A stretch of 64,000 nt of DNA from a bacterium (GCA_014360495.1 JACIXR010000005.1:88516-152515); one strand, 5' to 3'; counted from the stretch's first letter, positions 7,397-16,780 are shown. The notes: generated by a model not told the origin, from the sequence alone. Made by a program: numbers and translations.

Positions 7397-8977
7397 TTAA
7401 AACTCCACTACCCAAGCTTTTTCAATTCCCTCTATCTTCTCTATTTCCCGCAAGACATCCTGAGGAATGCTCTCATCAACACTAAGCACCATTACGGCTT
7501 TTCCTCTCTTCTCCTCCCTGCCAACATTCATTCCCGCTATGTTTATGTCGTTTTTGCCCAAAATCGTTCCCACCTTTCCTATGATTCCCGGCTTGTCAAT
7601 GTGGGAGGTGAGGAGGATTATTCCTTCTGGAACGAAATCAACTCTATATCCATCTATATTGACTATGCGTGGCTCGCCCTTCCCTATAACCGTTCCGCCG
7701 ACCTTCCTAACCTCATTATCACCATATATAGTTGCCGTAGCAAGGTTGGTGTATTCCGAGGGGGTCGTGCTTTTCGTCTCAAGGACGCTTATCCCTCTGC
7801 TCTCCGCGATAATGGGGGCGTTTACTAAATTCACAGGGAGGGAAAGGACGGGTTCCAGTATTCCCTTCAATAGGGAGCGGGTAAGGGGGCTTGTTTCCAC
7901 CTCCCCTATCTCTCCTTGATATGAAACCTCTATTTTGCTAATCCTTTTGCCTCCGATGGCAGCTAAAAGCCTCCCCATTTTCTCCATTAGTGGGATATAG
8001 GGTTGAATGAAGGAAAGAACCTCAGCTGGGAGAACGGGAAGGTTAACCGGGCTGGATGGAGGTATGCCTTTGAAGAAATTGACGATTTGCTCGGCGACAT
8101 CAACCGCTACATACTCCTGCGCTTCCACTGTTGAGGCACCGAGATGGGGAGTTACTATCACCTGGTCAAGTTTTAATAGCGGGTGGTCGGGTGGCGGCGG
8201 CTCCTGTTCAAACACATCTATTGCGGCGCCTCCTATTATCCCTTCCTCTATCGCCTTTACAAGGGACATCTCATCAATTATTCCTCCTCTTGCCGTGTTT
8301 ATCAACTTCGCGCCCCTCTTCATCATCCTTAATTCTTCCTCACCGATGAGATGTTTTGTTTCCTTGGTAAGGGGTGTATGAACTGTGACTACATCGGCGG
8401 TTTCGAGCAAAGTCGGTAGGTCAACGAGGCGAATATTCATTCTCTCAGCAACTTCATCCGATATGTAAGGGTCATAGGCGATCACTTCCATTCCCAATCC
8501 CTGCGCCCTTCTCGCAACTTCCCTTCCTATCCTTCCCAGACCGATTATCCCAAGCTTTTTCCCGAACACCTCCATACCCATAAACTTACTTCTTTTCCAT
8601 TCCCCTTGTTTGAGCGACATATGAGCTTGAGGGATGTTCCTCGCTAAAGCCAGGAGGAGGGCAATAGTGTGTTCAGCTGCTGCCCTTGTATTCCCTCCCG
8701 GGGAATTGACGACGACAATGCCTCTCCGAGTCGCAGTTTCAACATCTATATTATCAACCCCTACCCCTGCTCGCCCTATTATCTTCAAATTAACCCCCGC
8801 TTCAATTATCTCCCTAGTGACTTTCGTCCCGCTCCTCACCATCATAGCATCATATTGAGGAATCCTTGCGATAATCTCCTCCTTGGAGAGCCCTGGAAGA
8901 TAATCAACCTCCATCTCCTGGCGAAGTATTTCCAAGCCCTTCTCGGAAATCTGGTCTGACACAAGTATTTTCGGCAA
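7397..8977 (-). CDS. serA: D-3-phosphoglycerate dehydrogenase, long type with ACT domain
   Basis: A 526-residue enzyme that oxidises 3-phosphoglycerate to 3-phosphohydroxypyruvate with NAD, the first step of serine synthesis. The substrate/NAD domains fill about 1-310, with the Rossmann motif GIIGLGRIGREVA (about 143-155), ARGGIIDE (catalytic Arg), the Glu in EQEPPPPDHPL and the catalytic His in TPHLGAST. An intervening ASB-type domain (about 320-450) carries the conserved NLVNAP segment. A C-terminal ACT domain (about 453-526, DKPGIIGKVGTILG, NVGRE) is the usual serine feedback site. It starts one base after the aminotransferase gene ends, a tight pathway pair. Confidence 0.96.
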   Translation of the reverse strand: MPKILVSDQISEKGLEILRQEMEVDYLPGLSKEEIIARIPQYDAMMVRSGTKVTREIIEAGVNLKIIGRAGVGVDNIDVETATRRGIVVVNSPGGNTRAAAEHTIALLLALARNIPQAHMSLKQGEWKRSKFMGMEVFGKKLGIIGLGRIGREVARRAQGLGMEVIAYDPYISDEVAERMNIRLVDLPTLLETADVVTVHTPLTKETKHLIGEEELRMMKRGAKLINTARGGIIDEMSLVKAIEEGIIGGAAIDVFEQEPPPPDHPLLKLDQVIVTPHLGASTVEAQEYVAVDVAEQIVNFFKGIPPSSPVNLPVLPAEVLSFIQPYIPLMEKMGRLLAAIGGKRISKIEVSYQGEIGEVETSPLTRSLLKGILEPVLSLPVNLVNAPIIAESRGISVLETKSTTPSEYTNLATATIYGDNEVRKVGGTVIGKGEPRIVNIDGYRVDFVPEGIILLTSHIDKPGIIGKVGTILGKNDINIAGMNVGREEKRGKAVMVLSVDESIPQDVLREIEKIEGIEKAWVVEF

Positions 8978-8978
8978 T

Positions 8979-10127
8979 TCATTGCACCTCCCTTGCTATA
9001 AATTCCTCCGCTTCCTTAACTGCTTTCCCTAATTCCAGTGGATAACCCATCATCTTCAAGCCCATTTCCAGAGCAGATAGCGCGACCAGAGCATCTATCA
9101 CATCAACGTAGCCGAGATGTCCAATGCGGAAAATTGTGTTTTGAATTGCTCCTTGCCCTCCCGCTAAGACGACGCCAAATTTCGTTCTTAAAAGGGAGCG
9201 GAGTTTTCTTACATCTATGCCCTCTGGATTATATATAGCTGAAACAGTATTGGAGGCATATTTCTCGTCTCCAAAAAGCTTCAAACCCATCGCTTTCACC
9301 CCTCTTCTTATCGTTTCCCCCACGAGCTGATGTCTCCTTTGAACGTTTTCCAAACCTTCCTCCAATATCTGTCTCAGCGCCTCTCTGAGGGCGAAAAGTT
9401 GGGGCAATGCAGGAGTATAGGGAGTTTGGTTTCGTTCCATTGATTTGAGCATAGATTTTACATCAAAATAAAAGCGAGGCATTCGGGCACTCTCAGCCTT
9501 CTCCAAGGCTCTTTGGCTGACGCAGAGGAAGGAGAGTCCAGGAGGTATCATAAAAGCTTTCTGGGAGCCTCCAACTACTACATCAATACCCAATTCATCT
9601 GTCGGTAAATCAATTGCCACAAGTGAGCTTATAGAGTCAACAATCCAGAGGATTTCCCTATCTCCTATAGCTTCTTTTATCTCTTTGAGGTTGTTGGTAA
9701 CGCCCGTTGATGTTTCATTATGAGTCATTAAGAGAGCTTTTGCATCGGGATTCTCGTCAAGGCATTCCTTTAATCTATCCGGGTCAATCGCTTTCCCCCA
9801 CTCAAAATCCAATTTAACTACTTTCGCTCCAAAGGCTTTCGCAATAGATGCAAACCTATCTCCGAATACGCCTATGCTGGCACAAATCACCTTATCCCCG
9901 GGAGATAGAAAATTCACCACAGCTGCTTCCATTCCTCCAGTGCCAGCCGAAGGGAAGACGATAACCGGATTGGAGGTCTTGAAAACCCTCTTGAGGTTCT
10001 CTATAATCTCGCTTTGTAAAGCCTCGTACTCCGGTCCCCTATGATTTATCATTGGGCTGGATAAAACCTTTTGGACCTCCGGCGTTATGGGAGTGGGACC
10101 GGGTATGAACAGTCTCATCTTAATCAA
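8979..10127 (-). CDS. Class V aminotransferase (serine-pyruvate/alanine-glyoxylate type, likely serving serine synthesis)
   Basis: A 382-residue PLP enzyme. It opens with FIPGPTPITPEV and INHRGPEY, typical of the alanine-glyoxylate/serine-pyruvate branch. It has the SAGTGGMEA phosphate loop (60-68), THNETSTG (135-142), the PLP-ring Asp in WIVDSISS, and the Schiff-base Lys190 in GGSQKAFMIPPG. Directly upstream of serA, it probably transaminates phosphohydroxypyruvate or makes glycine/serine; no classical serC is seen in the window. The TTG at 10127 is preferred over the ATG at 10118, because AAGGAGG lies 9 nt before the TTG but 18 nt before the ATG. Confidence 0.87.
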   Translation of the reverse strand: MIKMRLFIPGPTPITPEVQKVLSSPMINHRGPEYEALQSEIIENLKRVFKTSNPVIVFPSAGTGGMEAAVVNFLSPGDKVICASIGVFGDRFASIAKAFGAKVVKLDFEWGKAIDPDRLKECLDENPDAKALLMTHNETSTGVTNNLKEIKEAIGDREILWIVDSISSLVAIDLPTDELGIDVVVGGSQKAFMIPPGLSFLCVSQRALEKAESARMPRFYFDVKSMLKSMERNQTPYTPALPQLFALREALRQILEEGLENVQRRHQLVGETIRRGVKAMGLKLFGDEKYASNTVSAIYNPEGIDVRKLRSLLRTKFGVVLAGGQGAIQNTIFRIGHLGYVDVIDALVALSALEMGLKMMGYPLELGKAVKEAEEFIAREVQ

Positions 10128-10170
10128 CGAAAAGCACCTCCTTAAAGAAAAATGGGGATTCCATTATTGA

Positions 10171-10176
10171 ATTATA
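10171..10176 (-). promoter_or_regulatory. Candidate -10 box for the aminotransferase-serA-surE-radical SAM operon
   Basis: TATAAT on the minus strand, about 45 nt before the TTG start. No good -35 hexamer is visible (TTTAAC at 18 nt spacing is the best). Confidence 0.4.
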
Positions 10177-10215
10177 CAGGTTTTTATCTCTTTCGTTAAA
10201 TATAATATTTTCTTC

Positions 10216-10623
10216 TTATTCACCGATTACTTTAATAATAACCCTGCGAGTGCGGGGACCGTCCATTTCTATAAGGAAAACATTTTGCCAAGTTCCAACA
10301 TCCAATCTGCCTCCCGTTAAGGGCATAACGACGAATGGCTTGAAAATTATTGAGCCTAAATGAGCGGTAGCGTTGTCATCTATGCGGTTATGCAAATAGG
10401 CACGATTTTCGGGGATTATCTCCCCAAGGAAGGAAAGGACATCTCGCATTAATCCTCCTTCGTGCTCGTTGAGGTAAAGGGCGGCTGTAGCGTGAGGAAC
10501 GAAAACTATTGCTATTCCGTTCTTTATGCCGCTCTTAGCCACTTCCTCCCTTACCTGTGAGGTTATATCAAGGAGTTCCTTTTTATCCCTTGTTCTAATT
10601 GAGAATTCGGAAGAATAGACCAT
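10216..10623 (-). CDS. YjbQ/UPF0047 family protein
   Basis: A 135-residue protein matching the UPF0047/TIGR00149 family: VPHATAALYLNEHEGGLMRD (about 47-66), then HNRIDDNATAHLGSII and LDVGTWQNVFLIEMDGPR. The conserved His/Glu/His residues form a metal-like pocket. E. coli YjbQ has weak thiamin-phosphate synthase side activity; the physiological role is unsettled. It is a single gene with its own promoter, diverging from the GH3 gene. The ATG at 10623 has GGGAGGT about 8 nt upstream. Confidence 0.92.
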   Translation of the reverse strand: MVYSSEFSIRTRDKKELLDITSQVREEVAKSGIKNGIAIVFVPHATAALYLNEHEGGLMRDVLSFLGEIIPENRAYLHNRIDDNATAHLGSIIFKPFVVMPLTGGRLDVGTWQNVFLIEMDGPRTRRVIIKVIGE

Positions 10624-10708
10624 AAACTCTTACCTCCCTTCAATGAATCCTTATCATCCAAATAAATGCGAAATCGTAAGCGCTCAAGTAACCTGTCCTT
10701 ATATTTCA

Positions 10709-10737
10709 ATTTTAGATTCACAGAATTCAAAAATCAA
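10709..10737 (-). promoter_or_regulatory. Promoter of the yjbQ-like gene
   Basis: On the minus strand, TTGATT (10737-10732), 17 nt, TAAAAT (10714-10709). Its -35 lies 3 nt from the -35 of the divergent GH3 promoter. Confidence 0.6.
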
Positions 10738-10740
10738 ATA

Positions 10741-10768
10741 TTGACTGTTTTTCAGTAGGATATAAAAT
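10741..10768 (+). promoter_or_regulatory. Promoter of the GH3 gene
   Basis: TTGACT (10741-10746), 16 nt, TAAAAT (10763-10768). AGAAGGAGG at 10785-10793 is 9 nt before the ATG. Confidence 0.65.
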
Positions 10769-10802
10769 AAGGTTAAAAATAAAAAGAAGGAGGCAAACGG
10801 CT

Positions 10803-12920
10803 ATGGAGGAAAGAATAAACGAGCTTATTTCTAATCTGAGCATAGAGGAGAAGGTAGCTCAGCTCTGTTCTGTTGGCGGTGAGCATTTGTTGGATTACGA
10901 GAGGTTCGCTGAGGAGAAGGCGGAAGAGCTCTTGAAAAACGGTATGGGGGAGATAAGCTATATCCTTCGCCATTTGGACCCCGATAAGGGAGTAGAGATA
11001 GGGAACGAGGTGCAAAAATTTGCCCTTGAGAAGACTAAATCCAAGATTCCCATCATAATTCACGACGAATGCCTTCATGGTTGTATGGCAAAGAAATCCA
11101 CCAGCTTTCCCCAGTCAATTGCCTTGGCAAGCAGTTGGGACCCCGATATGGTTTATGAGGTGGCGAAGGTTATTGGAAAGGAGACAAGAGCAAGGGGAAT
11201 CCATCAAGCTCTTTCTCCCACCATAAATATCGCGAGAGATGTCAGACATGGTAGGGTTGAGGAGACATATGGTGAGGACCCTTATTTGACATCCAGGATG
11301 GCGGTAGCTTTTATCAAGGGTCTCCAGAGCGAGAAGGTTATCGCCACGCCAAAACATTACGCAGCTGATTTCGCCGGCGATGGAGGAAGGGACAGCAGCG
11401 CCACCTATTTCTCGGAGAGAACCCTGCGGGAAATCTTCTTCCCCGCTTTCAAAGCGAGCATAGAGGAAGCAAAGGCTTGGTCGATAATGGCAGCTTATAA
11501 TTCCATAAGTGGGGTGCCCTCTTCCTCCAATAAATGGCTTCTCACAGATGTTCTTAGGGGAGAATGGGGATTTGAGGGGTTCGTCGTCTCGGATTACGGT
11601 TCGGTATGGGGGTTATATGGCGCTCATAGGGTAGCGGAAACCTTAGCTGAGGCAGGGAAGCTCGCTCTTGAAGCGGGTTTGGATGTGGAGTTGCCCCATG
11701 CGATTTGCTTCCCTGAGCTTGTTAAGCTCTTGAAGGAAGGCACAGTGTCCGAGGATGTTTTGAATGAGGCGGTTAGAAGAGTTCTCAGGGCTAAGTTTTG
11801 GTTGGGGCTCTTTGAAAATCCTTTCTCCGACCCAGGGTATGCGAGGCAAATCTGCGATTGCGACGAGCATAGGGAAATGGCATTGAGGGTAGCTGAGAGG
11901 TGCATTGTCCTCTTGAAGAACAACGGAATCCTCCCACTGCAGAAGGATATCTCATCCATCGCTGTCATAGGTCCTAATGCAAACGAGGCGAGGTTAGGTG
12001 GATATAGTGGCTATGGAATGAAGGTTGTCACTCCCCTTGAGGGGATAATAAGGAAGTTAGGCAAAGGGACGAAGGTTTATTATGCTGAAGGGTGCAAGGT
12101 AAGGGATTATTCCAAGGATGGCTTTTCTAAGGCTGTTTCCGCTGCGAGCAAAGCTGATGTGGCGATTTTGGTTATGGGCAACTCAGATGAAACTGAAGGA
12201 GAAGGAAGGGATAGATGCGACCTTGATTTGCCCGGCGTTCAGGAGGATTTGATAAAGGCAGTAGTGGATACGGGGACTCCCGTTATCGTCGTGCTTATAA
12301 ATGGGAGCGCTATAACGATGAGCAAATGGATAGGCTATGTTGATGCTGTTTTGGAGGCTTGGTATCCGGGAGAGGAAGGCGGAAACGCAATCGCGAATGT
12401 CATCTTCGGCGATTATAACCCCGGTGGCAAGCTTCCCCTCACCTTCCCAAGATATACAGGTCAGGTCCCCCTCTATTATAATTACAGACCCTGCATTAGA
12501 AGCCTTGATTATGTGGAAGTCAGAGGAAGACAACCGCTTTTCCCCTTCGGCTTCGGTTTGAGTTACACAAGCTTCAACTATAAGAACTTGATGGTTTCAC
12601 CGAGGGTTTCCTCGAGAGGAGACACAATAAGAGTAACTGTTGAAGTGGAAAACACCGGGAAATATGAAGGGGATGAGGTAGTCCAACTCTACTTAAAGGA
12701 TAAGGTAAGCAGGATTGTTAGACCGGTTTTGGAGCTTAAGAGATTCAAGAGGATACATTTGAAACCTGGGGAATGCCAGAAGGTAGAGTTCTTGCTTGGC
12801 GAGGAGGATTTGGCATTTTGGGGTGAGGATTTGAAGCCAGTGGTTGAGCCTGGTCAGTTTGAGGTTTTGGTTGGAGGGAACTCCGAGCAGGGATTGAGGG
12901 CGACATTTGAAGTAAAATAA
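10803..12920 (+). CDS. Glycoside hydrolase family 3 beta-glycosidase (beta-glucosidase/xylosidase type)
   Basis: A 705-residue retaining beta-glycosidase with the three-part layout of the large GH3 enzymes: a TIM-barrel (about 1-330) with KHYA (184-187) and nucleophile Asp264 in VVSDYGS; an alpha/beta sandwich (about 370-580) with the GEGRDR loop (around 466-471) that supplies the acid/base Glu; and a fibronectin III-like domain (about 610-700). There is no signal peptide, so it should act in the cytoplasm on imported oligosaccharides or glycosides. Substrate specificity cannot be read. It is monocistronic, with its own promoter and terminator. Confidence 0.93.
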   Translation: MEERINELISNLSIEEKVAQLCSVGGEHLLDYERFAEEKAEELLKNGMGEISYILRHLDPDKGVEIGNEVQKFALEKTKSKIPIIIHDECLHGCMAKKSTSFPQSIALASSWDPDMVYEVAKVIGKETRARGIHQALSPTINIARDVRHGRVEETYGEDPYLTSRMAVAFIKGLQSEKVIATPKHYAADFAGDGGRDSSATYFSERTLREIFFPAFKASIEEAKAWSIMAAYNSISGVPSSSNKWLLTDVLRGEWGFEGFVVSDYGSVWGLYGAHRVAETLAEAGKLALEAGLDVELPHAICFPELVKLLKEGTVSEDVLNEAVRRVLRAKFWLGLFENPFSDPGYARQICDCDEHREMALRVAERCIVLLKNNGILPLQKDISSIAVIGPNANEARLGGYSGYGMKVVTPLEGIIRKLGKGTKVYYAEGCKVRDYSKDGFSKAVSAASKADVAILVMGNSDETEGEGRDRCDLDLPGVQEDLIKAVVDTGTPVIVVLINGSAITMSKWIGYVDAVLEAWYPGEEGGNAIANVIFGDYNPGGKLPLTFPRYTGQVPLYYNYRPCIRSLDYVEVRGRQPLFPFGFGLSYTSFNYKNLMVSPRVSSRGDTIRVTVEVENTGKYEGDEVVQLYLKDKVSRIVRPVLELKRFKRIHLKPGECQKVEFLLGEEDLAFWGEDLKPVVEPGQFEVLVGGNSEQGLRATFEVK

Positions 12921-12927
12921 AAGTTCG

Positions 12928-12954
12928 GAGGGGCTCCCCTATCGGGAGCCCCTC
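12928..12954 (+). terminator. Hairpin terminator between convergent genes
   Basis: An 11-bp perfect stem, GAGGGGCTCCC (12928-12938) with GGGAGCCCCTC (12944-12954), loop CTATC. The downstream tail (TCTATTTCTATC) is only moderately T-rich. The loop contains the stop codon of the converging gene (12941-12939). Confidence 0.75.
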
Positions 12955-15224
12955 TCTATTTCTATCTTCTCGCTGTGAAAGCTCCATTCTATTTTTAAAT
13001 ATCCTTCATCTGCTTTTGCCATCCAACTTTTCTTCTCACCTGTTAAACAATTTGTTACTGTTATCTTATGAAGAGAGCCCTTCTCTATTTTATATTCCCC
13101 ACTACCGAGGATTATCGTCCCTAAAGTAGCGAAACTTGGTATTGTCTCCGTTTTTTCGTTAGATAATAAGATTTTCCCTCCCCTTCCCACAATTTTCAAT
13201 TCTACTTTATTAGGTGTATAACTCTCAATGTGAACCGTTAGGTCGCTTGGTTGAACCTGCAGGGGGACGGGATTTGAAAGAATGCGCAATTCATATTCGT
13301 TCAAAGGAACTATTATCTCCTTCAAATTTCCTTCCAAGGGGGCGGTAACGCAGGAGGGAAAAAATTGTTCAAAGGGAGTTATATAGATAAGTGCATTCTT
13401 CTGAGGGGCGAGGTTTAAAAGAGCGATTCCATCTTTCAGGAACATCATCCTACCAGTCTGGGGAAAGAGGGCATCAAGCAGGTAGCTGTCAGCTCTCCAA
13501 CTTAAGATAGCTTGATGAAATTCGTTGAAAAGTTTATTGTAGGGAAGCCAATTTCGCCAAAGAGGAAAAGTCGCGTAAATCCCCCAGCCTAAACCTACCT
13601 TCTTTATCAATATTCCGGCAACAGCCATCCTACCGCCCGCACCCACAAGAGCTCCTAAGGTTGCGAGTATGTCGGTTTTCCCTCCCACATAAACAAAGCC
13701 GATGCATCCATCAACCGCGAAACCCTTGGCATTTCCATCGCTCGCTTTATTTTTCTTAAGCAGGGGAAAGAGAGGGTGTTCAATATTCACGCGAAAATTT
13801 CCCCTTCCTTTCGTTATTGTGAAGAATCCATCTAATCCGAAATTGTTCCTTAGGAATTTGTTGGCGCTTGCCAAAGTTCCTCCCTCATAACAAGCAAAAC
13901 CGATGTCAGCAACCAAAATACCCCCCATTAATATGAAACTTTGCAGGAGCTCCTCTGCGCTGGGTGGGATTAGAAAGGCCGAGGGTGCTAAGATGACTTT
14001 GTAGCGGAAAATGTTAACTTTGTCCAAATCCTCTACGCTTAGATAATCTATTCCACCGTATGCGGAGCCAAATCTAAGCGCGAAGAAAAGGTCGCTTGGT
14101 TGATTTATTAGGGGAGTTTGTAGGAAGCCGTAAAGCCCTCTTCCCTCCAAATTGAAGCCTTCAAGAAATGGTTCATATAAAACAGCTATTCTATTTTGAG
14201 GTTGAAGTGGGTTTTGCCTTTTGTTTCTCCTTATTAGTTCCTTTAGCTCCTTCAATTCCTTAAGAATTGCCCAGTTATCAAATCCTATTCCGCCTGCTCC
14301 TTCAATGTAGGCATTATTCAGCCACTCTTGGAGAAGATAAGGGGTCGTCTTATACTCCCCTTCTTTTATGATGTGGAGAATCGTTATCGGGGTAAATAGA
14401 CCTCCTCTTCTTGCCATTGCAACTCCATGGGGATTATGAGCGAGGAAATCCATTTCCACCTCGCCAGGATAGAGTGCTAATGTAACGCCATCGTATCCCG
14501 GTGGAACCGATACGATTGATTTATAATCCTTAAGCATACCCGTTATCACCCAGCGTTCTTTGCCTATATCTGCTCCTTTAATTTCCCCCAGCCATAAATT
14601 AAGCAGGTCTCTAAGGCTCCACCATTTATAAAGCGCCAAGTCTAAAGAGGCACGACTTATTCCATAATGAGGGATTTCCCCTTCCTTATCCGCTGAAAGT
14701 TCCTGAACGACCTTAAGGTTTACCTCTTCCGGGAAATTTAGTTCCTTTCCCCAAGCTTGTGAGAGATTGGGGAAGGAGCCATACCACATAAGAAGGTAGG
14801 ATAGGAAATCGCTCTCGCTATATTCAATTGCTCCAGATGGGTCATAGCCGAGCGCCCAAACGAGCCGAGGTAAGTCTTTAAATCTTTCCACTACTGACCG
14901 CACCCAAGAGCTGGTTTTTTCCTGATAATCTTTGTTTATCGGACTGCGAGAACCGAAATCAGGTGTCTCTAGATGAAGGCAAATTATCGGTAGAAGTTCC
15001 TGCCTAACCGCTTCCTTAATTAAAGCTTCCTTCTTTTCCATTTGTTTATCTTGAAATGTTATGTCAACCCAAATGGAATTAAATCCCCATTCTTTATACT
15101 CCGATAGCTCCTTCTCATCATCAAGACCGAGAGCAAAATAAAGGAAGGGAAGGGGATGAGAAGGAATGGTAAAAAGAAGGAGGAAAAGGGGAAGGCATTT
15201 TTTTAAGAAATCTCCTATCCTCAT
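12939..15224 (-). CDS. Exported clan-A glycosidase-like protein, unknown specificity
   Basis: A 761-residue protein with a Sec signal peptide (about 1-25, KKCLPLFLLLFTIP). The first 330 residues read as a degenerate TIM barrel (WGFNSIWVDI, LVWALGYDP, GGIGFDNW). From about 345 to 560 there is a glutamine-amidotransferase-like or beta-galactosidase-trimerisation-like region (RIAVLYEP, FRYKVILAPSAFLIP, GGILVADIG). The C-terminal 200 residues are beta-rich. This order resembles GH42-type architectures, but I cannot place the catalytic Glu pair, so no activity is assigned. It overlaps the YaaC-like gene by 4 nt (ATGA) and ends inside a terminator loop. Confidence 0.7.
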   Translation of the reverse strand: MRIGDFLKKCLPLFLLLFTIPSHPLPFLYFALGLDDEKELSEYKEWGFNSIWVDITFQDKQMEKKEALIKEAVRQELLPIICLHLETPDFGSRSPINKDYQEKTSSWVRSVVERFKDLPRLVWALGYDPSGAIEYSESDFLSYLLMWYGSFPNLSQAWGKELNFPEEVNLKVVQELSADKEGEIPHYGISRASLDLALYKWWSLRDLLNLWLGEIKGADIGKERWVITGMLKDYKSIVSVPPGYDGVTLALYPGEVEMDFLAHNPHGVAMARRGGLFTPITILHIIKEGEYKTTPYLLQEWLNNAYIEGAGGIGFDNWAILKELKELKELIRRNKRQNPLQPQNRIAVLYEPFLEGFNLEGRGLYGFLQTPLINQPSDLFFALRFGSAYGGIDYLSVEDLDKVNIFRYKVILAPSAFLIPPSAEELLQSFILMGGILVADIGFACYEGGTLASANKFLRNNFGLDGFFTITKGRGNFRVNIEHPLFPLLKKNKASDGNAKGFAVDGCIGFVYVGGKTDILATLGALVGAGGRMAVAGILIKKVGLGWGIYATFPLWRNWLPYNKLFNEFHQAILSWRADSYLLDALFPQTGRMMFLKDGIALLNLAPQKNALIYITPFEQFFPSCVTAPLEGNLKEIIVPLNEYELRILSNPVPLQVQPSDLTVHIESYTPNKVELKIVGRGGKILLSNEKTETIPSFATLGTIILGSGEYKIEKGSLHKITVTNCLTGEKKSWMAKADEGYLKIEWSFHSEKIEIERGSR

Positions 15225-15832
15225 AGCTTGTAGCCTGAGTTTTTTAATTCCCTTTCAACGATTTCGGGGAAGCGTTGTTCAGCGATATTCATATATTTCC
15301 CAATCCACTCCTCCCTTAATCCATTTTGCCATTTCATTGGCTCATATCTACAAATCATGCTGAGCAGGAAGGAGATAGCGAGATGGGCGCTCGGCTCATC
15401 CAGATTTAGAACCCTGGGAAAATCCATACCTTCCACGCATCCCATCAAGTCTCTCATTTTAAAGCGTGTGCCCGACTTTATAGGTGTGGAGGAAAAGCAA
15501 AGGTGGAAGCTTTGGAAAAGCCCTTTTTCCTTCACAATGACCTCCCTTTCAAGTAGAGTATTCCCTTCCTCTCTCGTTCCCCTATTCGTCAAGCCATGGG
15601 TGGGTTCATCCTTGGGGGCACCTAACTTGGAAGCTATCAAAGCCTTTGCGAAGAGGGAGAAGGAGCAGAAAAGAAGGTGCGGTTTACTCAAAAGAGAGGC
15701 AGATTTAGCGAGACGCATGTATTCCCTCGCCTGGGAAAGGCAGAAGGAGATATAAGAGAGAAGTTCATTTTCCTTTCTTGAAGCGATTAGCGTATTCTCT
15801 TGTGAGCTGGAGGTAGAATCTCCCATATTCAA
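15221..15832 (-). CDS. YaaC-like protein
   Basis: A 203-residue protein resembling the YaaC family: an N-terminal helical part with FCLSQAREYMRLAKSA, then KPHLLFCSFSLFAKALIASKLG and THGL, and near the C-terminus ICRYEPMKW, which matches the family's MxRYxPxxW motif. No signal peptide; function unknown in any organism. The start lies inside the upstream GH99-like gene: ATG at 15832 or 15826, giving an unusually long 62-68 nt overlap, since no in-frame start occurs nearer the family homology. It ends by overlapping the next gene by 4 nt. A cytoplasmic protein translated between two exported glycosidase-like proteins is odd. Confidence 0.65.
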   Translation of the reverse strand: MNMGDSTSSSQENTLIASRKENELLSYISFCLSQAREYMRLAKSASLLSKPHLLFCSFSLFAKALIASKLGAPKDEPTHGLTNRGTREEGNTLLEREVIVKEKGLFQSFHLCFSSTPIKSGTRFKMRDLMGCVEGMDFPRVLNLDEPSAHLAISFLLSMICRYEPMKWQNGLREEWIGKYMNIAEQRFPEIVERELKNSGYKL

Positions 15833-16763
15833 CGCTCGGTTCTATCTCCGTTCCCTCATGCCATTCGTTAAAGGAACATATGAGGACCCAGTCCACATCC
15901 GCCTTTATAGCGCTTTCCCAAAGTTCCCTGTAAAGCTTTCCATCATCCCTCAGGCGAATCAAAGGGTTATTCGGTCTAACATTTGAATCGTCATAGCCTG
16001 GGATAACGGTAGCGCAGGAAATTTTTCCCCTTTTGGCACATATCTCCTTACAACTTCTATACCTCCTATACATATCCGCCTTTGCTAAAATAGCGCCAAC
16101 TGGGTTGTATTCGTGTAAACCGTCAAAGAAATCAAGCCAACGGGAATTAAGGGAATCAGCGATGAAAAGGACATTCCCTTTCCTCAATCTCTTCACTTCT
16201 TTTATGACATCTTCCCATTTATCCCCCAGCTGACCCATTGCTCTACCATAGATAAATATAACCGGTTTGTTATCGAACTTAAAGAAGGCAGGGCTGTTAG
16301 CGTATTCGTTTAAGATATACATCAAATCCTTTACAGTGGCTTCAACCTTATCCACGGCGACAGGGGAAACTTGTTCATAATAAATCGTGAGCTTCACGGG
16401 AATCCCTTTCTCCTTCTCCGCTATTTTCAGCGCTTTCCTGAAAGCTCTATCAGTGAAGTCATCCATTCCCCACCAGCTGTAAATAAGGGCATCTATTCCT
16501 GCCCATTTTGCGAGGGATAAGTGCTCTTTGATAACCTGTGGGTCGTTTGAGTCATATAGTTTGAGGGGATGATTAGTGGTCCCAGTATCGGGGATATTTC
16601 CCGAGAGGAGGATTTCTGGGTTATGGCCAGCTTCGTTCCAGTGCACCCAGGCTCCTGAAATCTCGGGCGTTCCATACCAAGGATAATAGAAAGCGAGAAC
16701 CCTCTTCTGGGGAGAGGCGAGAGAACAAAAGAGGATAAGAGAAAGGAACAATTTCTTTGACAT
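15765..16763 (-). CDS. Exported GH99-like (endo-alpha-mannosidase-type) glycosidase
   Basis: A 332-residue protein with a short signal peptide (about 1-18) followed at once by the barrel start VLAFYYPWYG. GH99/WbsX-type markers follow: YDSNDPQVIKEHL, AGIDALIYSWWG, KLTIYYEQ, PVIFIYGRA and the closing FNEWHEGTEIEPS, whose Glu residues occupy the place of catalytic residues in GH99. GH99 enzymes cut alpha-mannan through a 1,2-anhydro sugar intermediate; whether this protein shares the substrate is inference. It is the first gene of a three-gene leftward operon with the YaaC-like and clan-A-like proteins and diverges from the ceramidase-like gene. Confidence 0.82.
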   Translation of the reverse strand: MSKKLFLSLILFCSLASPQKRVLAFYYPWYGTPEISGAWVHWNEAGHNPEILLSGNIPDTGTTNHPLKLYDSNDPQVIKEHLSLAKWAGIDALIYSWWGMDDFTDRAFRKALKIAEKEKGIPVKLTIYYEQVSPVAVDKVEATVKDLMYILNEYANSPAFFKFDNKPVIFIYGRAMGQLGDKWEDVIKEVKRLRKGNVLFIADSLNSRWLDFFDGLHEYNPVGAILAKADMYRRYRSCKEICAKRGKISCATVIPGYDDSNVRPNNPLIRLRDDGKLYRELWESAIKADVDWVLICSFNEWHEGTEIEPSVEYGRFYLQLTREYANRFKKGK

Positions 16764-16780
16764 TTCTTCTTAGTAATGTA

